A stretch of DNA of 64,000 bases from Arthrobacter sp. V1I7 (GTDB lineage: Bacteria; Actinomycetota; Actinomycetes; Actinomycetales; Micrococcaceae), in the NCBI RefSeq assembly GCF_030817015.1, contig NZ_JAUSYS010000001.1:3162001-3226000 (forward strand), in the 5' to 3' direction. The position numbers and the translations under genes were made by a program. The stretch's first letter is position 1; every line of letters starts with the position of its first letter. This document shows positions 34,821-44,464 of this stretch, one piece after another. The notes below the pieces were generated by a model. The model saw only the letters and a list, made by a program, of their open reading frames with translations. It made no database searches and was not told the origin of the DNA.

Positions 34821-36128
34821 TCAGGCTTGGAAGTAACCGCGGACATCGGCGACGGCGTTGAGAAACGCGTCCACATCGTCCGTGGTGTTGTAAAGGTAGG
34901 TGCTGGCACGGGTGCTCGCCGTGAGGCCCAGCCGACGATGCAGGGGCTGGGCGCAGTGGTGCCCCACGCGGACGGCAATCCCCCGGCTGTCCAGGAACTG
35001 CCCGACGTCGTGCGCGTGGACTCCCGCCACGTCGAACGCGGCCAGGCCGATCCGTTCCTGGCCGGCAGCCGGGCCCAGCACGCGGATTCCGGGGACGGAC
35101 TCCAGACCCGCCACAAGGCGCTGCCCGAGCTCGAACTCCCAGGCGTGGATCCGGTCCACCCCGGTTTCGCTCAGGTAGTTTGCGGCGGCAGCAAGCGCCA
35201 CGGCTTGTGAGATCTTCTGCGTTCCGGCCTCGAAGCGTTGCGGGCTGGGCAGGAATCCTGCGCGCTCCATGGTGACGGTCGTGATCATGGAACCGCCGGT
35301 CAGGAACGGCGGCATCGCGTTGAGCAGCTCGGACCTGCCGTAGAGCCCGCCGATTCCGGTGGGAGCCAGCATCTTGTGCCCCGAGAAGACGGCGAAGTCC
35401 ACGTCGAGTGCCTTGACGTCCAGGGGCAGGTGCGGCGCGGACTGGCACGCGTCCAGCACCACGAGCGCCCCCGTCGGCCGGGCGAGGGCAACCAGCGCCG
35501 CCACCGGGTTGATGGTTCCGAGGACATTGGAGGCATGGGTGAAGGCAAGGATGCGCGTCCGCTCGCCGATGATGCGGGCCGCGGTGTCGAGGTCCAGGGC
35601 GCCGGCGTCGTCGACCGGAATGTGGCGCAGCGTGGCTCCGGTGCGTTCCGCCAACTGCTGCCACGGGATCAGGTTGGCATGGTGTTCCATCTCGGTGACC
35701 ACGATCTCGTCGCCCGCGGACAGGGCGAAGCGCGCCGCTTCGGGGGCGGCACCGGGCAGCGAGGCGTTCAGGAAGGAGTAGCTGAGCAGGTTCAGGCCCT
35801 CGGTGGCGTTCGAGGTCCAGATGAGTTCGTCCGGTTCGGCCCCGATGAAGGCCGCGACAGATTCCCTGGCGTCCTCGAAGGCTTCGGTGGCCTCCACCGC
35901 CAGGTGGTGGGCGCCGCGGTGGACCGCCGAGTTCCGCTGTTCATAGAATTCCTGCTCGGCTTCCAGCACGCTGAGCGGGTTCTGCGAGGTGGCACCCGAA
36001 TCCAAGTACACCAGGGGCTTGCCGTTGACGGTCTGGCTCAGGATCGGGAAGTCATTGCGAATCCTCAGGACCTCTTCGTTTCCCAGCGCTGTGGCTGAGC
36101 GGAGGAGGTGGGCTGGTGTGGCAACCAT
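34821..36128 (-). CDS. sufS: Cysteine desulfurase SufS
   Basis: 435 residues, class V aminotransferase fold. YLDSGATSQNPLSVL, EMEHHANLIPWQQLA, LDACQSAPHLPLDVKALD, PLP lysine in VFSGHKMLAPTGIGGL, and catalytic cysteine in RVGHHCAQPLHRRLG. It removes sulfur from cysteine for Fe-S cluster assembly. CAGGAG precedes the ATG. The sufBCD scaffold genes are not in the window. Confidence 0.95.
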   Translation of the reverse strand: MVATPAHLLRSATALGNEEVLRIRNDFPILSQTVNGKPLVYLDSGATSQNPLSVLEAEQEFYEQRNSAVHRGAHHLAVEATEAFEDARESVAAFIGAEPDELIWTSNATEGLNLLSYSFLNASLPGAAPEAARFALSAGDEIVVTEMEHHANLIPWQQLAERTGATLRHIPVDDAGALDLDTAARIIGERTRILAFTHASNVLGTINPVAALVALARPTGALVVLDACQSAPHLPLDVKALDVDFAVFSGHKMLAPTGIGGLYGRSELLNAMPPFLTGGSMITTVTMERAGFLPSPQRFEAGTQKISQAVALAAAANYLSETGVDRIHAWEFELGQRLVAGLESVPGIRVLGPAAGQERIGLAAFDVAGVHAHDVGQFLDSRGIAVRVGHHCAQPLHRRLGLTASTRASTYLYNTTDDVDAFLNAVADVRGYFQA

Positions 36129-36419
36129 GGGGATAACTCCTGGATCGGCGTTCGGCTGCGGCGCACGGAGCCCGCCGGCCGGAAGGCAGGCAGGTCTATT
36201 ACGTCACGCAGATTCATCCTAATTATCCCATGCGTCGGAGCTTGTCCCGGGCCGCCCGGGCGGCAGCCCTCCAGGGCTCCCGGTTGAGAGCATCCGGTTC
36301 GGTGCCTGCGGGGGCGGAACCGGGGGCCGGGCGGAACCGGGGGCCGGGCGGAACCGGGGGCCGGACGGAACCGGGGGCCGGGCGGAACCGGAGGCCGGGC
36401 GCGTCGCCGACGGACAGCA
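36129..36419. other. sufS upstream region and short tandem repeats
   Basis: No gene. The sufS promoter should lie within the first ~110 bp. The rest is dominated by a GC-rich 17-bp tandem repeat next to the insertion sequence. Confidence 0.5.
36315..36399. repeat. Five tandem copies of a 17-bp GC-rich unit
   Basis: cggaaccgggggccggg repeats at 36315, 36332, 36349, 36366 and 36383; the third copy ends cggga-like and the fifth has one change (gag). Read on the minus strand it gives an artificial Pro/Arg-rich frame, but 17 is not a multiple of three, so it is not coding. Confidence 0.9.
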
Positions 36420-38166
36420 CCTAACCCGGATTTTGCATCGGTCGTCGGTCGGGGGTGTTGATGGCGGCTGAGCGGCTGGCGTGTTGTCTGGGCGGATTCC
36501 GGGCACCCTCGACCGTCCCATGCGCCGGGGTTGGCGCGGGTTTCCACGTACCCGTGATGGCTGTCTGTCTGCTCGCAGTGATGGGGCTGGTTCCGGGCGT
36601 CAGGTCTGCATGATGGCGGTGGGGTTCTTGAGGCTCGCCGCGATGCTTGCGGTGGCTTCGAGTAATCTGTGGATCAGTTGGTGTTCGGGTGCCGTTCCGG
36701 GCAGGAGGAGATAGCTCTTTCTGGCGCGGGTGATGATCTTGCCTGCAGTGGCGAAGAGCCGGTAGCGCCAGCGTTTGATGTCCCATCCCTTGGCGTGGTC
36801 GCCGGCGGGGAGCGCGGTGAGCTGGAGCCAGGAGACGAGGTTGGAGGCCAGGGCTGCGATCCACGCCCAGGCCTGGTTCGCGGCGAAGTCGAAGAACGGC
36901 AGCTTGCCCAGACCGGTGTTTTTCAGGGTCTTGATCCGGTTTTCGCACCGGGCCCGGGCGCGGTGTCTGGCGTCAAGGAACGGGCCGTGCCAGCGCGGTG
37001 AGTTGGTCAGGAACGCGGTGATCCGGTGCCCGTCGATGTCCAGCAGCGTCGGTTGCGCGCCGGGGTGCAGGGGCTCGGCGCGCAGGAACAGGTTCGTTCC
37101 CGGCGGGTAGTCGGTGAGCGGGATGATGTCGGTGGCGTTGATGACCCAGGCATCGGTCCGGTCGTTGCCGGCCTGGTCCAGGGCCGGCTGCCAGTTCTTC
37201 TTGTCGTTGATCCAATCGACCATGTGGGCTTTGGCCGCGGGGACGGGGTAGGAGACGGAGAACTGGGCGTTCCGGCTGTGCAGGTACCAGAGGAACTTCC
37301 TTGAGGCTCCGGCGCTGTCGGTGCGGACCAGGACGTTCTCTCCGGCCAGCGCCCCGGTCTCGTCGAAGAATCCTTCGGGCAGGCCGGACACGGCGGTCTC
37401 GAAGACGCGGATGTGGTCATCGGCGCTGTTCGCGCCGGCGTTGCCGGGCCGCAGCAGGCAGGCGAGGATTTCCCCGGTGCCGTTACCGGCACCGTAGTCA
37501 CAGGACGCGATGAAGGGGGCGAAGCCGTAGCCGCCCTTGTAGGTGCCGGCGACGTTTTCCTTCTCCGAGTGTGAGGCCACGAGGGTGGCGTCCAGGTCCA
37601 GGATGAGCGGATCCGCCGCTGTCGCCGACAACGCCGGGTTCCGGTTCCCGGCCGCTTCCCAGGCCGTGGAGCGCAGTTGCCGGGTGAGGGTTTCGATGCC
37701 ATAGCCGAACAGCTCGGGGTTCGTCACGGTCCGTTCGAAAAACCGGGACACCGTCGCGTTCGAGGGCAGCTGGCCGAAGACCCCCGGTGAGACCCGCAGG
37801 ATGTCCAGATCGGACACGTGTTCACCTCCGGCGGCCAGCATCGCCGCCAGAGAACCGACCAGCCGGCCGGGCCGGTGCGTCGCGCCTGCGGGAACGAACT
37901 GGCCCAGCCGGTCCTCGCCCAGTGCCCCGAAACCCAGGGCATCCATGAAACCGGTCAGGACCTTCACCCCGGCGTGGGAGACCAGCGACTGGCCGGTGAA
38001 AGTGACCGGAACGGACGGAAAAACACAGGTAGACTTTTGCATCGAAAGGGTGCTCCTTCACTCGGCAAATAACGGTCTAGACAACCACTATTTTCCCAGC
38101 TCAGAGCACCCTTTCCCTGCTTAAACACACACCCTCAGCCACCCGCCATGAAATCCCCGGGCTAAG
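36420..38166. mobile_element. IS1380-family insertion sequence (~1.75 kb)
   Basis: The ends are an imperfect inverted repeat: CCTAACCCGG at 36420 and, read inward from the right, CTTAGCCCGG ending at 38166, both followed by a related ATTTTGCAT / GATTTCATGG segment. A single transposase gene is carried on the minus strand. No clear target duplication is visible at either flank, so the boundaries are approximate to a few bases. Confidence 0.75.
36600..38042 (-). CDS. IS1380-family transposase
   Basis: 480 residues, full length. The DDE triad is visible: LILDLDATLVASHSEKENVA, NVLVRTDSAGASRKFLWYL and the Glu in RARCENRIKTLKNTGLG, with the family's FFDFAANQAWAWIAALASNL near the C-terminus. No internal stop, so the element may be active. 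A 12-bp inverted repeat (38044-38055 with 38104-38115) flanks its promoter region. Confidence 0.92.
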   Translation of the reverse strand: MQKSTCVFPSVPVTFTGQSLVSHAGVKVLTGFMDALGFGALGEDRLGQFVPAGATHRPGRLVGSLAAMLAAGGEHVSDLDILRVSPGVFGQLPSNATVSRFFERTVTNPELFGYGIETLTRQLRSTAWEAAGNRNPALSATAADPLILDLDATLVASHSEKENVAGTYKGGYGFAPFIASCDYGAGNGTGEILACLLRPGNAGANSADDHIRVFETAVSGLPEGFFDETGALAGENVLVRTDSAGASRKFLWYLHSRNAQFSVSYPVPAAKAHMVDWINDKKNWQPALDQAGNDRTDAWVINATDIIPLTDYPPGTNLFLRAEPLHPGAQPTLLDIDGHRITAFLTNSPRWHGPFLDARHRARARCENRIKTLKNTGLGKLPFFDFAANQAWAWIAALASNLVSWLQLTALPAGDHAKGWDIKRWRYRLFATAGKIITRARKSYLLLPGTAPEHQLIHRLLEATASIAASLKNPTAIMQT

Positions 38167-38241
38167 TGACTGCGCCTAAATCAGCCGGATCCGGACAGCT
38201 GGAAGCCCCAGCGTGTATCCCGCTGGGGCAGACCGTTTAAG

Positions 38242-38302
38242 GGAGCCGGCGGCGGCTGGGGGGAGAGCCTCGGTCTCAGAAGGCTCTGACGCCGCCGGCT
38301 CC
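38242..38302. repeat. Nested inverted repeat (two-step stem-loop)
   Basis: The outer arms of 12 bp are perfect and the inner arms of 7 bp (agagcct/aggctct) are perfect, separated by internal loops of 10 and 3 nt and closed by a 10-nt loop. It could be a structured RNA, a read-through barrier or a relic of a mobile element. Confidence 0.6.
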
Positions 38303-38380
38303 GACCTTGGGGCACAATTGCCGGCTAGGGCACTATGCCGTTCCAATGAAGGAGTACGGAGAAGGAAAGTATTGGCGCGA

Positions 38381-38396
38381 CCACCATTAATGGTGG
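38381..38396. promoter_or_regulatory. Perfect 16-bp palindrome, candidate operator
   Basis: ccaccattaatggtgg reads the same on both strands with an AT centre, like operators of dimeric regulators. No adjacent gene is recognised, so its target is unknown. Confidence 0.4.
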
Positions 38397-38674
38397 CAGT
38401 AGCAGCAACAGCAATCAAGAGCCGGTTTGGAACGACGCTCCCTTGCTGGTGTAACCCTCGGCCGATGCCCGCCTTGAAGTTTCTCATTTGAGACCTTTGT
38501 GGTTTTCAAGAACTGACTTAATTGAACCCCCTTGGCCAAATCACTGCACGAGTAGCCTTTACCCGACTTCTGATTCCATTCGCCCCGTCCCACTACTTGG
38601 TGATACTCCCGCGGGGCCTGCAGCCCACTTATGAAGTACGCAGACGGACCGAAGCTCAGGCGTGGATGGACCTG

Positions 38675-41368
38675 TCACCCCCGCTCAGGGGCATCCTCCG
38701 GAACAACCAACGGATGATGGCCTTCCCGCTTCACATCAAGGAGTTCCGCCCGCCGGCTGACTCCGAGCTTGGCGAAGATCCGGCTCAGATGTCCCTCTAC
38801 CGTCCGCGGCGACAAGGACAGGGCAGCGGCGATCTCGGCGTTCGTGGACCCGGCGGCCACGAGCTCCAGGATCTCCGCTTCGCGGGCCGTCAGCACCGGC
38901 CCCTGTTCGCTGCGGACAACGCCCACCTGCCCGGATATGCCGGCCTCGCCCATGAGGCGGTGGAGTCTGCGCTGGACCGCGGTGAGCCTCCAGCGGTCCG
39001 GGCTGTGTTCCAGGCACGCGGCCGCCTGTTGGGCAGCCTCGAATGCCAGAAGCCCGTGGCCGGCGGCCGCTGCTTCGTCGCTGATCGCAATCAGCCCGGC
39101 GGCGTCGGCGGCGGACACTGCGCGGGCATGAGCTTCCAGCAGCCGCGCTTCGAGCCCCTCCACGGCGCTGCTGCTGGAAGCCAAAGCCGGGGCAGTGCCG
39201 GTGTCCCCGTTTCTGAGGACCAGCCTTCGGATATCGGTTTCGACGCCTCGGAGGCCTTGGCGCTGCGCCTGGTCGGCCAATGCTCCGAGATCCCCCTGGC
39301 CGCCGCCGGTGCCGGTGCCGCCGCCGGTGCCGGTGAAGCGTTCAACCGTAATGCAATACGCCTCGGAGAGCAGTTGAAGGCTCTGCGGCCCGCGGTAGGC
39401 GGCGGCGCGGAAACCTTTCGCCTGCTCCTGGGCTTCCCCCGGGTGGCCGGCCAGGACGGCGGCGTAGCCGGCCACGGCGTGTGCGAACGGCAGCATTTCC
39501 AGCGGATCAGCGATGGTGAGTTCTTCCACGCCCAGGATCAGCTCGGCAAGGCTTTCAAGGATTCGTCCCTGACGCAGCAGGGCGTACCCGCGCATCGCGT
39601 GGAGCGTTCCCCCGCTGTACAGCAGTCGGGTCGGATGTTCAACGACGTAGCCGTCCAGGACGCTGGCGAGCTCCCCCCATTCCCCGGCGCGGATAAGGCT
39701 GAGGCAGTGACGTGCCAGGAGCTCTTCCTGGGCCAGCGGCATCGTCAGTCCTCCACCGGCCACACCCGCCCATGCCTCGCGGTCCAGCCGTAGTCCTGCC
39801 AGTAGCCGGCCCTGGGCTGCCCGAAGCTCAGCAAGGAGGGAGACTGCCGGAAGGCGGATCTCCGGAATGGCGGCAGCCGCGTCGATCAGATCCTGCAGGT
39901 CCGCCTCAACGTCCGACGACGGTCCTTCCCACCGGCGGTGCAGGATGCCGGCCGCCACCCCCGTGGCGGGCGACTGCGACCACGAGGACTCATTCGAGAT
40001 CAGCTCGGGGTTTCCGGGAGCCGTCTCCGCCTCCCCTCCCTGCAACTCAACGAAAATCCCGGCCGGGAGCAGGGCTGCCAGGCGCGCCGCGAGGTAGAAC
40101 GGCCGGCCGTGGCGCCACGGCCGCGCGGCCCCCAGGTAGCCGGCGGCTTCCCCGGGCAGCCCGAGGAGGTAATGTGCGTACGCGAGGTGGATTCTGGCCT
40201 CCGGGAGGAACCGGGCGTCCCGGATAGCCTGGGCAGCCTGGATCGCGGCCGCCGGTTCGAGATCCGCGTTGGCCGCCGCGGCTGCCTGGAGCAGCTGTTC
40301 AGGCGGCACCTGGGCGCCGCAGTCCAAGGACCAGCGGAGCTGGTTCAGGAACGCCTCGGGCCGGACCGCCCCTGCCGAGGGCAGTGCAAAAAGGCTGGCC
40401 CGCAAGGTTGCACTCTGGCCTGCCGGGGCACGGCGTCGGATGATTTCGCCCAGCAGCGGGCTGGCCGGCCGCACGGTACGGTCATGTCCAGATGAAACGG
40501 TGATGATTCCCGCTGCCTCCAGTGCGTCGACAGCTTTGGGGCTGCTGAACCGCAGGATCTGCCCCAGTGAGAGCGGCCCGGCGAGGGCCACGATGGCGGC
40601 TAGCGTTCTCTCCTCCGGGGTCATTGAACGCAGCTGCTGGTCGACGACGTCCGCGGCCGTCACCCCTGCCAGGTCCGGGTTGGTGCGCAGGAACCATACC
40701 CCGTGGCGAAGCACGAGGGCACCGCTCGTCCTCGCGTGCTCGATCAGTGACATAAGCATAAGCGGGTTGCCCTCCGCCACTTCGGAGAACACCGCACTCA
40801 CCCAGGGCGAGACCTCCGCCCGCAGCACCTGTACACAGAGCTCATGGACCGCGGGGCGGGTAAGGGGTGACAGCTCGAACTTGGAAAGGAGCCCGTCATC
40901 CCACAGAGTCAGGAACTGCTCCGGGATCGACGGGCCCGGTCGGCTGGTGGCCAGGATGTCAGCGGCACCAACCGCAACGGCGCGCGCAAGCAGTTCCGTG
41001 GTCCCGCGGTCCAGGCACTGGGCGTCGTCGACCACGAAGAGCGGCCGGACTGCCTCAGCCCTGAGGCGGTCCGACATGGCTTGGAGAACGGCAGCGTAGG
41101 AGTCCAGCTCGGAATCCGGCAGCTCGGCCAGATAAGGCGCCAGGGCTCCGAACGGCACCGCTGCCAGGGCCCGGGTGGCAATCAGGCGGATCACTGCCCC
41201 GCGTGGCCGCAATTCGCGGAGCACCGCCTTGGACACCGCCGTCTTGCCGGTTCCCGCAGCCCCGACGATCAGGGCACCTGACCTTGAGCCGTCGAGCAGG
41301 GACCGTGCCACGTCCACGACCAGGCCGGACCGCCCAATCAAGGGGGCGGTCTCAGCGAGGCCCTCCAT
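38675..41368 (-). CDS. LAL-type ATPase/LuxR transcriptional regulator (cluster member 1)
   Basis: About 897 residues. N-terminal AAA/STAND ATPase: Walker A IVGAAGTGKTAVSKAV, Walker B LFVVDDAQCLD, sensor-like LATSRPGPS. Long helical TPR-like middle, then a C-terminal GerE/LuxR HTH: LTAREAEILELVAAGSTNAE, SLSPRTVEGHLSRIFAKLGV. GGGGGAGG precedes the ATG at 41368; a TTG at 41407 would add 13 residues. Such regulators are ATP-dependent activators responding to small molecules. The ligand and targets are unknown. Confidence 0.85.
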   Translation of the reverse strand: MEGLAETAPLIGRSGLVVDVARSLLDGSRSGALIVGAAGTGKTAVSKAVLRELRPRGAVIRLIATRALAAVPFGALAPYLAELPDSELDSYAAVLQAMSDRLRAEAVRPLFVVDDAQCLDRGTTELLARAVAVGAADILATSRPGPSIPEQFLTLWDDGLLSKFELSPLTRPAVHELCVQVLRAEVSPWVSAVFSEVAEGNPLMLMSLIEHARTSGALVLRHGVWFLRTNPDLAGVTAADVVDQQLRSMTPEERTLAAIVALAGPLSLGQILRFSSPKAVDALEAAGIITVSSGHDRTVRPASPLLGEIIRRRAPAGQSATLRASLFALPSAGAVRPEAFLNQLRWSLDCGAQVPPEQLLQAAAAANADLEPAAAIQAAQAIRDARFLPEARIHLAYAHYLLGLPGEAAGYLGAARPWRHGRPFYLAARLAALLPAGIFVELQGGEAETAPGNPELISNESSWSQSPATGVAAGILHRRWEGPSSDVEADLQDLIDAAAAIPEIRLPAVSLLAELRAAQGRLLAGLRLDREAWAGVAGGGLTMPLAQEELLARHCLSLIRAGEWGELASVLDGYVVEHPTRLLYSGGTLHAMRGYALLRQGRILESLAELILGVEELTIADPLEMLPFAHAVAGYAAVLAGHPGEAQEQAKGFRAAAYRGPQSLQLLSEAYCITVERFTGTGGGTGTGGGQGDLGALADQAQRQGLRGVETDIRRLVLRNGDTGTAPALASSSSAVEGLEARLLEAHARAVSAADAAGLIAISDEAAAAGHGLLAFEAAQQAAACLEHSPDRWRLTAVQRRLHRLMGEAGISGQVGVVRSEQGPVLTAREAEILELVAAGSTNAEIAAALSLSPRTVEGHLSRIFAKLGVSRRAELLDVKREGHHPLVVPEDAPERG

Positions 41369-41427
41369 CCCGGACACCTCCCCCGGTCCCCGGCCCAACC
41401 CTGGCAATTCGGTGGTGTGACTCGGGC

Positions 41428-44166
41428 TCAGCCGAGCCGGGCGCTTTCCGCCGGCGGGGAGATGACATCTTTGAGTTCCGCTCTGCTGGCCACATGGAGC
41501 TTGGAGTATACCTGGTAAAGGTGCCCCTCAACCGTCCGGACCGAAACATGCATCTGTTCGGCGATCTTGCGGTTGGAGGTTCCGGCAGCGGCCCTGACCG
41601 CGACTTCGCATTCCCTGGCTGTCAGGGTCGACGTCGTGAGCGAGTGCAGACCATTCTTCGGGCTGCCGAACCTGTCGTCGAGGGACTGCTGCGTTCGCTG
41701 CCCGATCCGCAATGCGATCCGATTGCCGGCTTCGTTGGCGGAACTGACTGACTTGCGTGCCGCGTCCCTCGCGAAAATCGCGTTGCAGGCGGAGTCGGAG
41801 TCCTTCGATAGGGCCAGAAGCTGCTCGCTGTCCGATGCCTTCACGCCCTCGGAGAGCCGTGCGCAGAGGCCGGCGAAAGATCCGGTGACGCGGACGGCAA
41901 GGCTCCCGAGCTTCAAGGCCACCTGGCGGTCACCCAGCCGGGCCGCGGCGGAGAGGAACAACAGCCCCGGGGCCAGAGCCGAGGATCCGGTGTCGCCGTC
42001 TGCCTCGGCCACGAGCCCGCGGATAGCCGTCGCCCGTTGCCCGAGCTCAGCCAAGGCACATAGTTCGAAGTACCGGGTCATCCGGCCTACCAGCCAGGAT
42101 GCGCGCGGCTGCAGTTGGGCCAACTCTGCCAACTGAAGGCTGGCTTTCTCCTCGTCCCCTTGCAGGGCCGCGGCATAGGCGAAGGCTGCCATGGCCAGGC
42201 CGGCTACGGAGTCGGGGTCCTGGGTCAGAAGTTGCTCCGTACCGGCCTGGAGCCGCGGCAGCGCATCGTCGAGGAGCCCGGCATGGAGGTCGAGTACTCC
42301 CTGCCCGATCTCGAACATTCCGCCCAGCCGTTCCTGCGGGTCGGCGGTACCGGAGGAACCCGCCAGGAACGTGGCGGCCTCCCGGAACTTGGCCGAGAGC
42401 AGCATCAGGAGCAGAAACCGGCCCCTGATCTCCCGCATGGCCCGGTCCGCAAGCGGGACCGACCCGGCTGCGGAAATGATCTGCTTACCGAGGCCCAGGG
42501 CTGCGATGACGTTTCCGGTGACGGCCATGGCTTCGCAGCGCAGGCTCGCGGTCAGAATCCCGGCTTCCGTGTCCAGAAGGCCGCCGCCAGGGTTGGCGGT
42601 CATGGACAGGACATCCTGGTAGCGGCCTTCAAAGACGGCGAGTTCCGCTTCGGCCAGCCGCAGTCGCTGCCAGGCCGTATCCAGGACAGCCGGGTCCTCG
42701 TCGGGCACCGCCGAGAGCCTCCGTCCGATTTCCTGCAGCCTGGCGTGGGCGTCAGCCGCCGTCGAGTTGCTCCGTTTGTCGAGCTCGGCCCGGAGAAGCT
42801 GCAGCGAGGTCCAGTCGGCCAGCGGAATGTCCTCGCTGGCAGAGGAATCCAGGCTGAAGAGTACCCGGTGCGCGGAGTCAGGATTGTTTGCCGTTAGGTG
42901 GGCATGGGCTGACTCGACGGCGACCCGGGAAGCGGCCCCCTGGCCCTGGATTTCGTGCAGGAATCTCAGCGCCGCGGCAGGATCGGATGAATTGTTCGCC
43001 CTCCTCGCCGCAGCCAGCGCCAGTTCCGGGCTTATCTGCTCGCCACAGTCCAGCGCCCATGCGACGCCGGCGGATCCGCCGGCATCCGCCTGTTCCGAAT
43101 CCTGGAGCACTGCCGTCAGCCGACGTCGGAGCTCCGCGCTGCGTCCGGGGGGCACCACGCTGGCAACGATGCCGGCCGACAGCCGGTTGGCGACGCTGAT
43201 CATCGGCGGGTGTTCATGGCTGACGCGGATCATGGCCCGCTCCTGCAGTGCGTCCAGATCCTGCGGATCCGCGATGTTCATGAGCGCCTGTAGCGGAACC
43301 GCCCCGGCCAGCGCCAGCAGTTCAAAAACGTCGCGCTGGCCCGGGCTCAGCCGGTTCAGGCGGGCTTTCACCACATCGCGGATCTCTCCGGTCAGGGCGA
43401 TGGGGCCGTTGCCCAGGACCCAGGCACCGTCCTGGCGGATGATCGTCCCCAGTTTAATCTGTTCCCTCGCGAGGGAGTGAAGAAAGAGTGCGTTTCCGCC
43501 GCTTGCGCTCCACAGCGCCCGGGCGGCGGTGTGCGAGAACTGTCCGCCGTATTCGTGGCCGAGCGAAGCAGCAGCCTCGTTGAAGTCAAACGGTGAGAGA
43601 TCCATCCGCTTTAGCAGGTCATCCTTCCACAGCCCCATGATGTCCCCGCCAACATGAGGGAGGTCCACGCAGACCGCCAGCAGGGTGACGTGCGCCCCGG
43701 CGCTCAGCTGGGCCACCATCATGCTGGACAGCTCGTCCAGGTCGTGGGCGTTGTCGACGAAGAGGATGATGCTCCGCCCCTGGGCTTTGTTATGGAGCAC
43801 CTGGGTGAGGCCACGCAGAACCATCAGGGGGTGCTCCAGGTGGGAAGCATCCAGATCGTTGAGCAGAACGCTCAGGGCGCCGTAGGGAAGTTTCGAGGAG
43901 ATGGAGCTGCCGCGGATCTGGACCACTGTGTAGTCCGGGCCGAGCTGTTCGAGGGCGCGCTGGGCGATGAATGACTTTCCTGCCCCGTGTTCCCCCACTA
44001 GGACGACGCCGCAGCCGGAGCCTGCCGTCAGCGTCTCGACAACTTCCCCAACAATTTGGTTGCGGATAAAGGGTTTTTCGTAGCGCCCCGGGACGAAGCG
44101 CTGTGCTGATGAAATCGCATTTGTTTTACCGCTGCCCGCAGGCAGGCCGACGTCGTGCTGAAACAT
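41428..44166 (-). CDS. LAL-type ATPase/LuxR transcriptional regulator (cluster member 2)
   Basis: About 912 residues. Walker A VLVGEHGAGKSFIAQRAL, Walker B IILFVDNAHDLDELSS, helical repeat middle, and LuxR HTH LTARECEVAVRAAAGTSNRK, HVSVRTVEGHLYQVYSKLHV. ATG at 44166 after GAAGG; a TTG at 44187 is the alternative. A TTGAC-n9-GTCAA inverted repeat lies just upstream. It follows member 3 after a 344-bp gap and so probably starts its own transcript. Confidence 0.85.
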   Translation of the reverse strand: MFQHDVGLPAGSGKTNAISSAQRFVPGRYEKPFIRNQIVGEVVETLTAGSGCGVVLVGEHGAGKSFIAQRALEQLGPDYTVVQIRGSSISSKLPYGALSVLLNDLDASHLEHPLMVLRGLTQVLHNKAQGRSIILFVDNAHDLDELSSMMVAQLSAGAHVTLLAVCVDLPHVGGDIMGLWKDDLLKRMDLSPFDFNEAAASLGHEYGGQFSHTAARALWSASGGNALFLHSLAREQIKLGTIIRQDGAWVLGNGPIALTGEIRDVVKARLNRLSPGQRDVFELLALAGAVPLQALMNIADPQDLDALQERAMIRVSHEHPPMISVANRLSAGIVASVVPPGRSAELRRRLTAVLQDSEQADAGGSAGVAWALDCGEQISPELALAAARRANNSSDPAAALRFLHEIQGQGAASRVAVESAHAHLTANNPDSAHRVLFSLDSSASEDIPLADWTSLQLLRAELDKRSNSTAADAHARLQEIGRRLSAVPDEDPAVLDTAWQRLRLAEAELAVFEGRYQDVLSMTANPGGGLLDTEAGILTASLRCEAMAVTGNVIAALGLGKQIISAAGSVPLADRAMREIRGRFLLLMLLSAKFREAATFLAGSSGTADPQERLGGMFEIGQGVLDLHAGLLDDALPRLQAGTEQLLTQDPDSVAGLAMAAFAYAAALQGDEEKASLQLAELAQLQPRASWLVGRMTRYFELCALAELGQRATAIRGLVAEADGDTGSSALAPGLLFLSAAARLGDRQVALKLGSLAVRVTGSFAGLCARLSEGVKASDSEQLLALSKDSDSACNAIFARDAARKSVSSANEAGNRIALRIGQRTQQSLDDRFGSPKNGLHSLTTSTLTARECEVAVRAAAGTSNRKIAEQMHVSVRTVEGHLYQVYSKLHVASRAELKDVISPPAESARLG

Positions 44167-44190
44167 GAATGAGACCTTCGCAATCAATGG

Positions 44191-44209
44191 TTGACCAGTG
44201 ATAAGTCAA
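44191..44209. promoter_or_regulatory. Inverted repeat upstream of LuxR member 2
   Basis: ttgac (44191-44195) and gtcaa (44205-44209) separated by 9 nt. The same arm-spacer-arm layout (7-9-7) occurs upstream of member 4. Confidence 0.35.
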
Positions 44210-44464
44210 AGCTATGGACGACGCGACTTTTCGGTATGCGTAAGTAGTACTCGAATACGCAGCGGGTACTTGGCCAGGTCAATGCGGGTGTACTCAGTTC
44301 GGGCGGGCACCCAGGGGCCGGAACCAAGTAGTCGGTGGCCCGCCCCGAGTGGCCCTTCGCCAGCGTTGGCGTTCCCGACGTCGGCGGGCCGCGTAGGCAG
44401 GGGCTCGAACCCCGCGTACTGGCTACCTCGGGGACCCGATACCGGCTTCCAGGATTCGTTTCGG

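Larger units (their letters stand above)
38167..38674. other. Structured 508-bp intergenic region
   Basis: No convincing gene between the insertion sequence and the LuxR cluster. It holds a 9-bp hairpin (38205-38213 with 38221-38229), a two-step stem (38242-38253 with 38291-38302 enclosing 38264-38270 with 38281-38287) and a perfect 16-bp palindrome at 38381-38396. A short frame at 38213-38491 shows no family features. Confidence 0.55.

Noticed and set aside
36315..36399. Tandem repeats considered as a CRISPR array
   Set aside because: Units are 17 bp and directly abutting, with no spacers and no cas genes nearby.
36410..38175. Target-site duplication of the IS1380 element
   Set aside because: Bases flanking the two ends (agca on the left, tgac on the right) do not match, and shifting the ends by one base does not help.
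38213..38491. 92-codon frame in the structured intergenic region
   Set aside because: It runs through hairpins and a palindrome, has no binding site or family match, and its composition is unlike nearby genes.
38522..39793. 423-codon plus-strand frame over the end of the LuxR cluster
   Set aside because: Lies antisense to the conserved HTH and TPR region of cluster member 1; no domain is recognisable.
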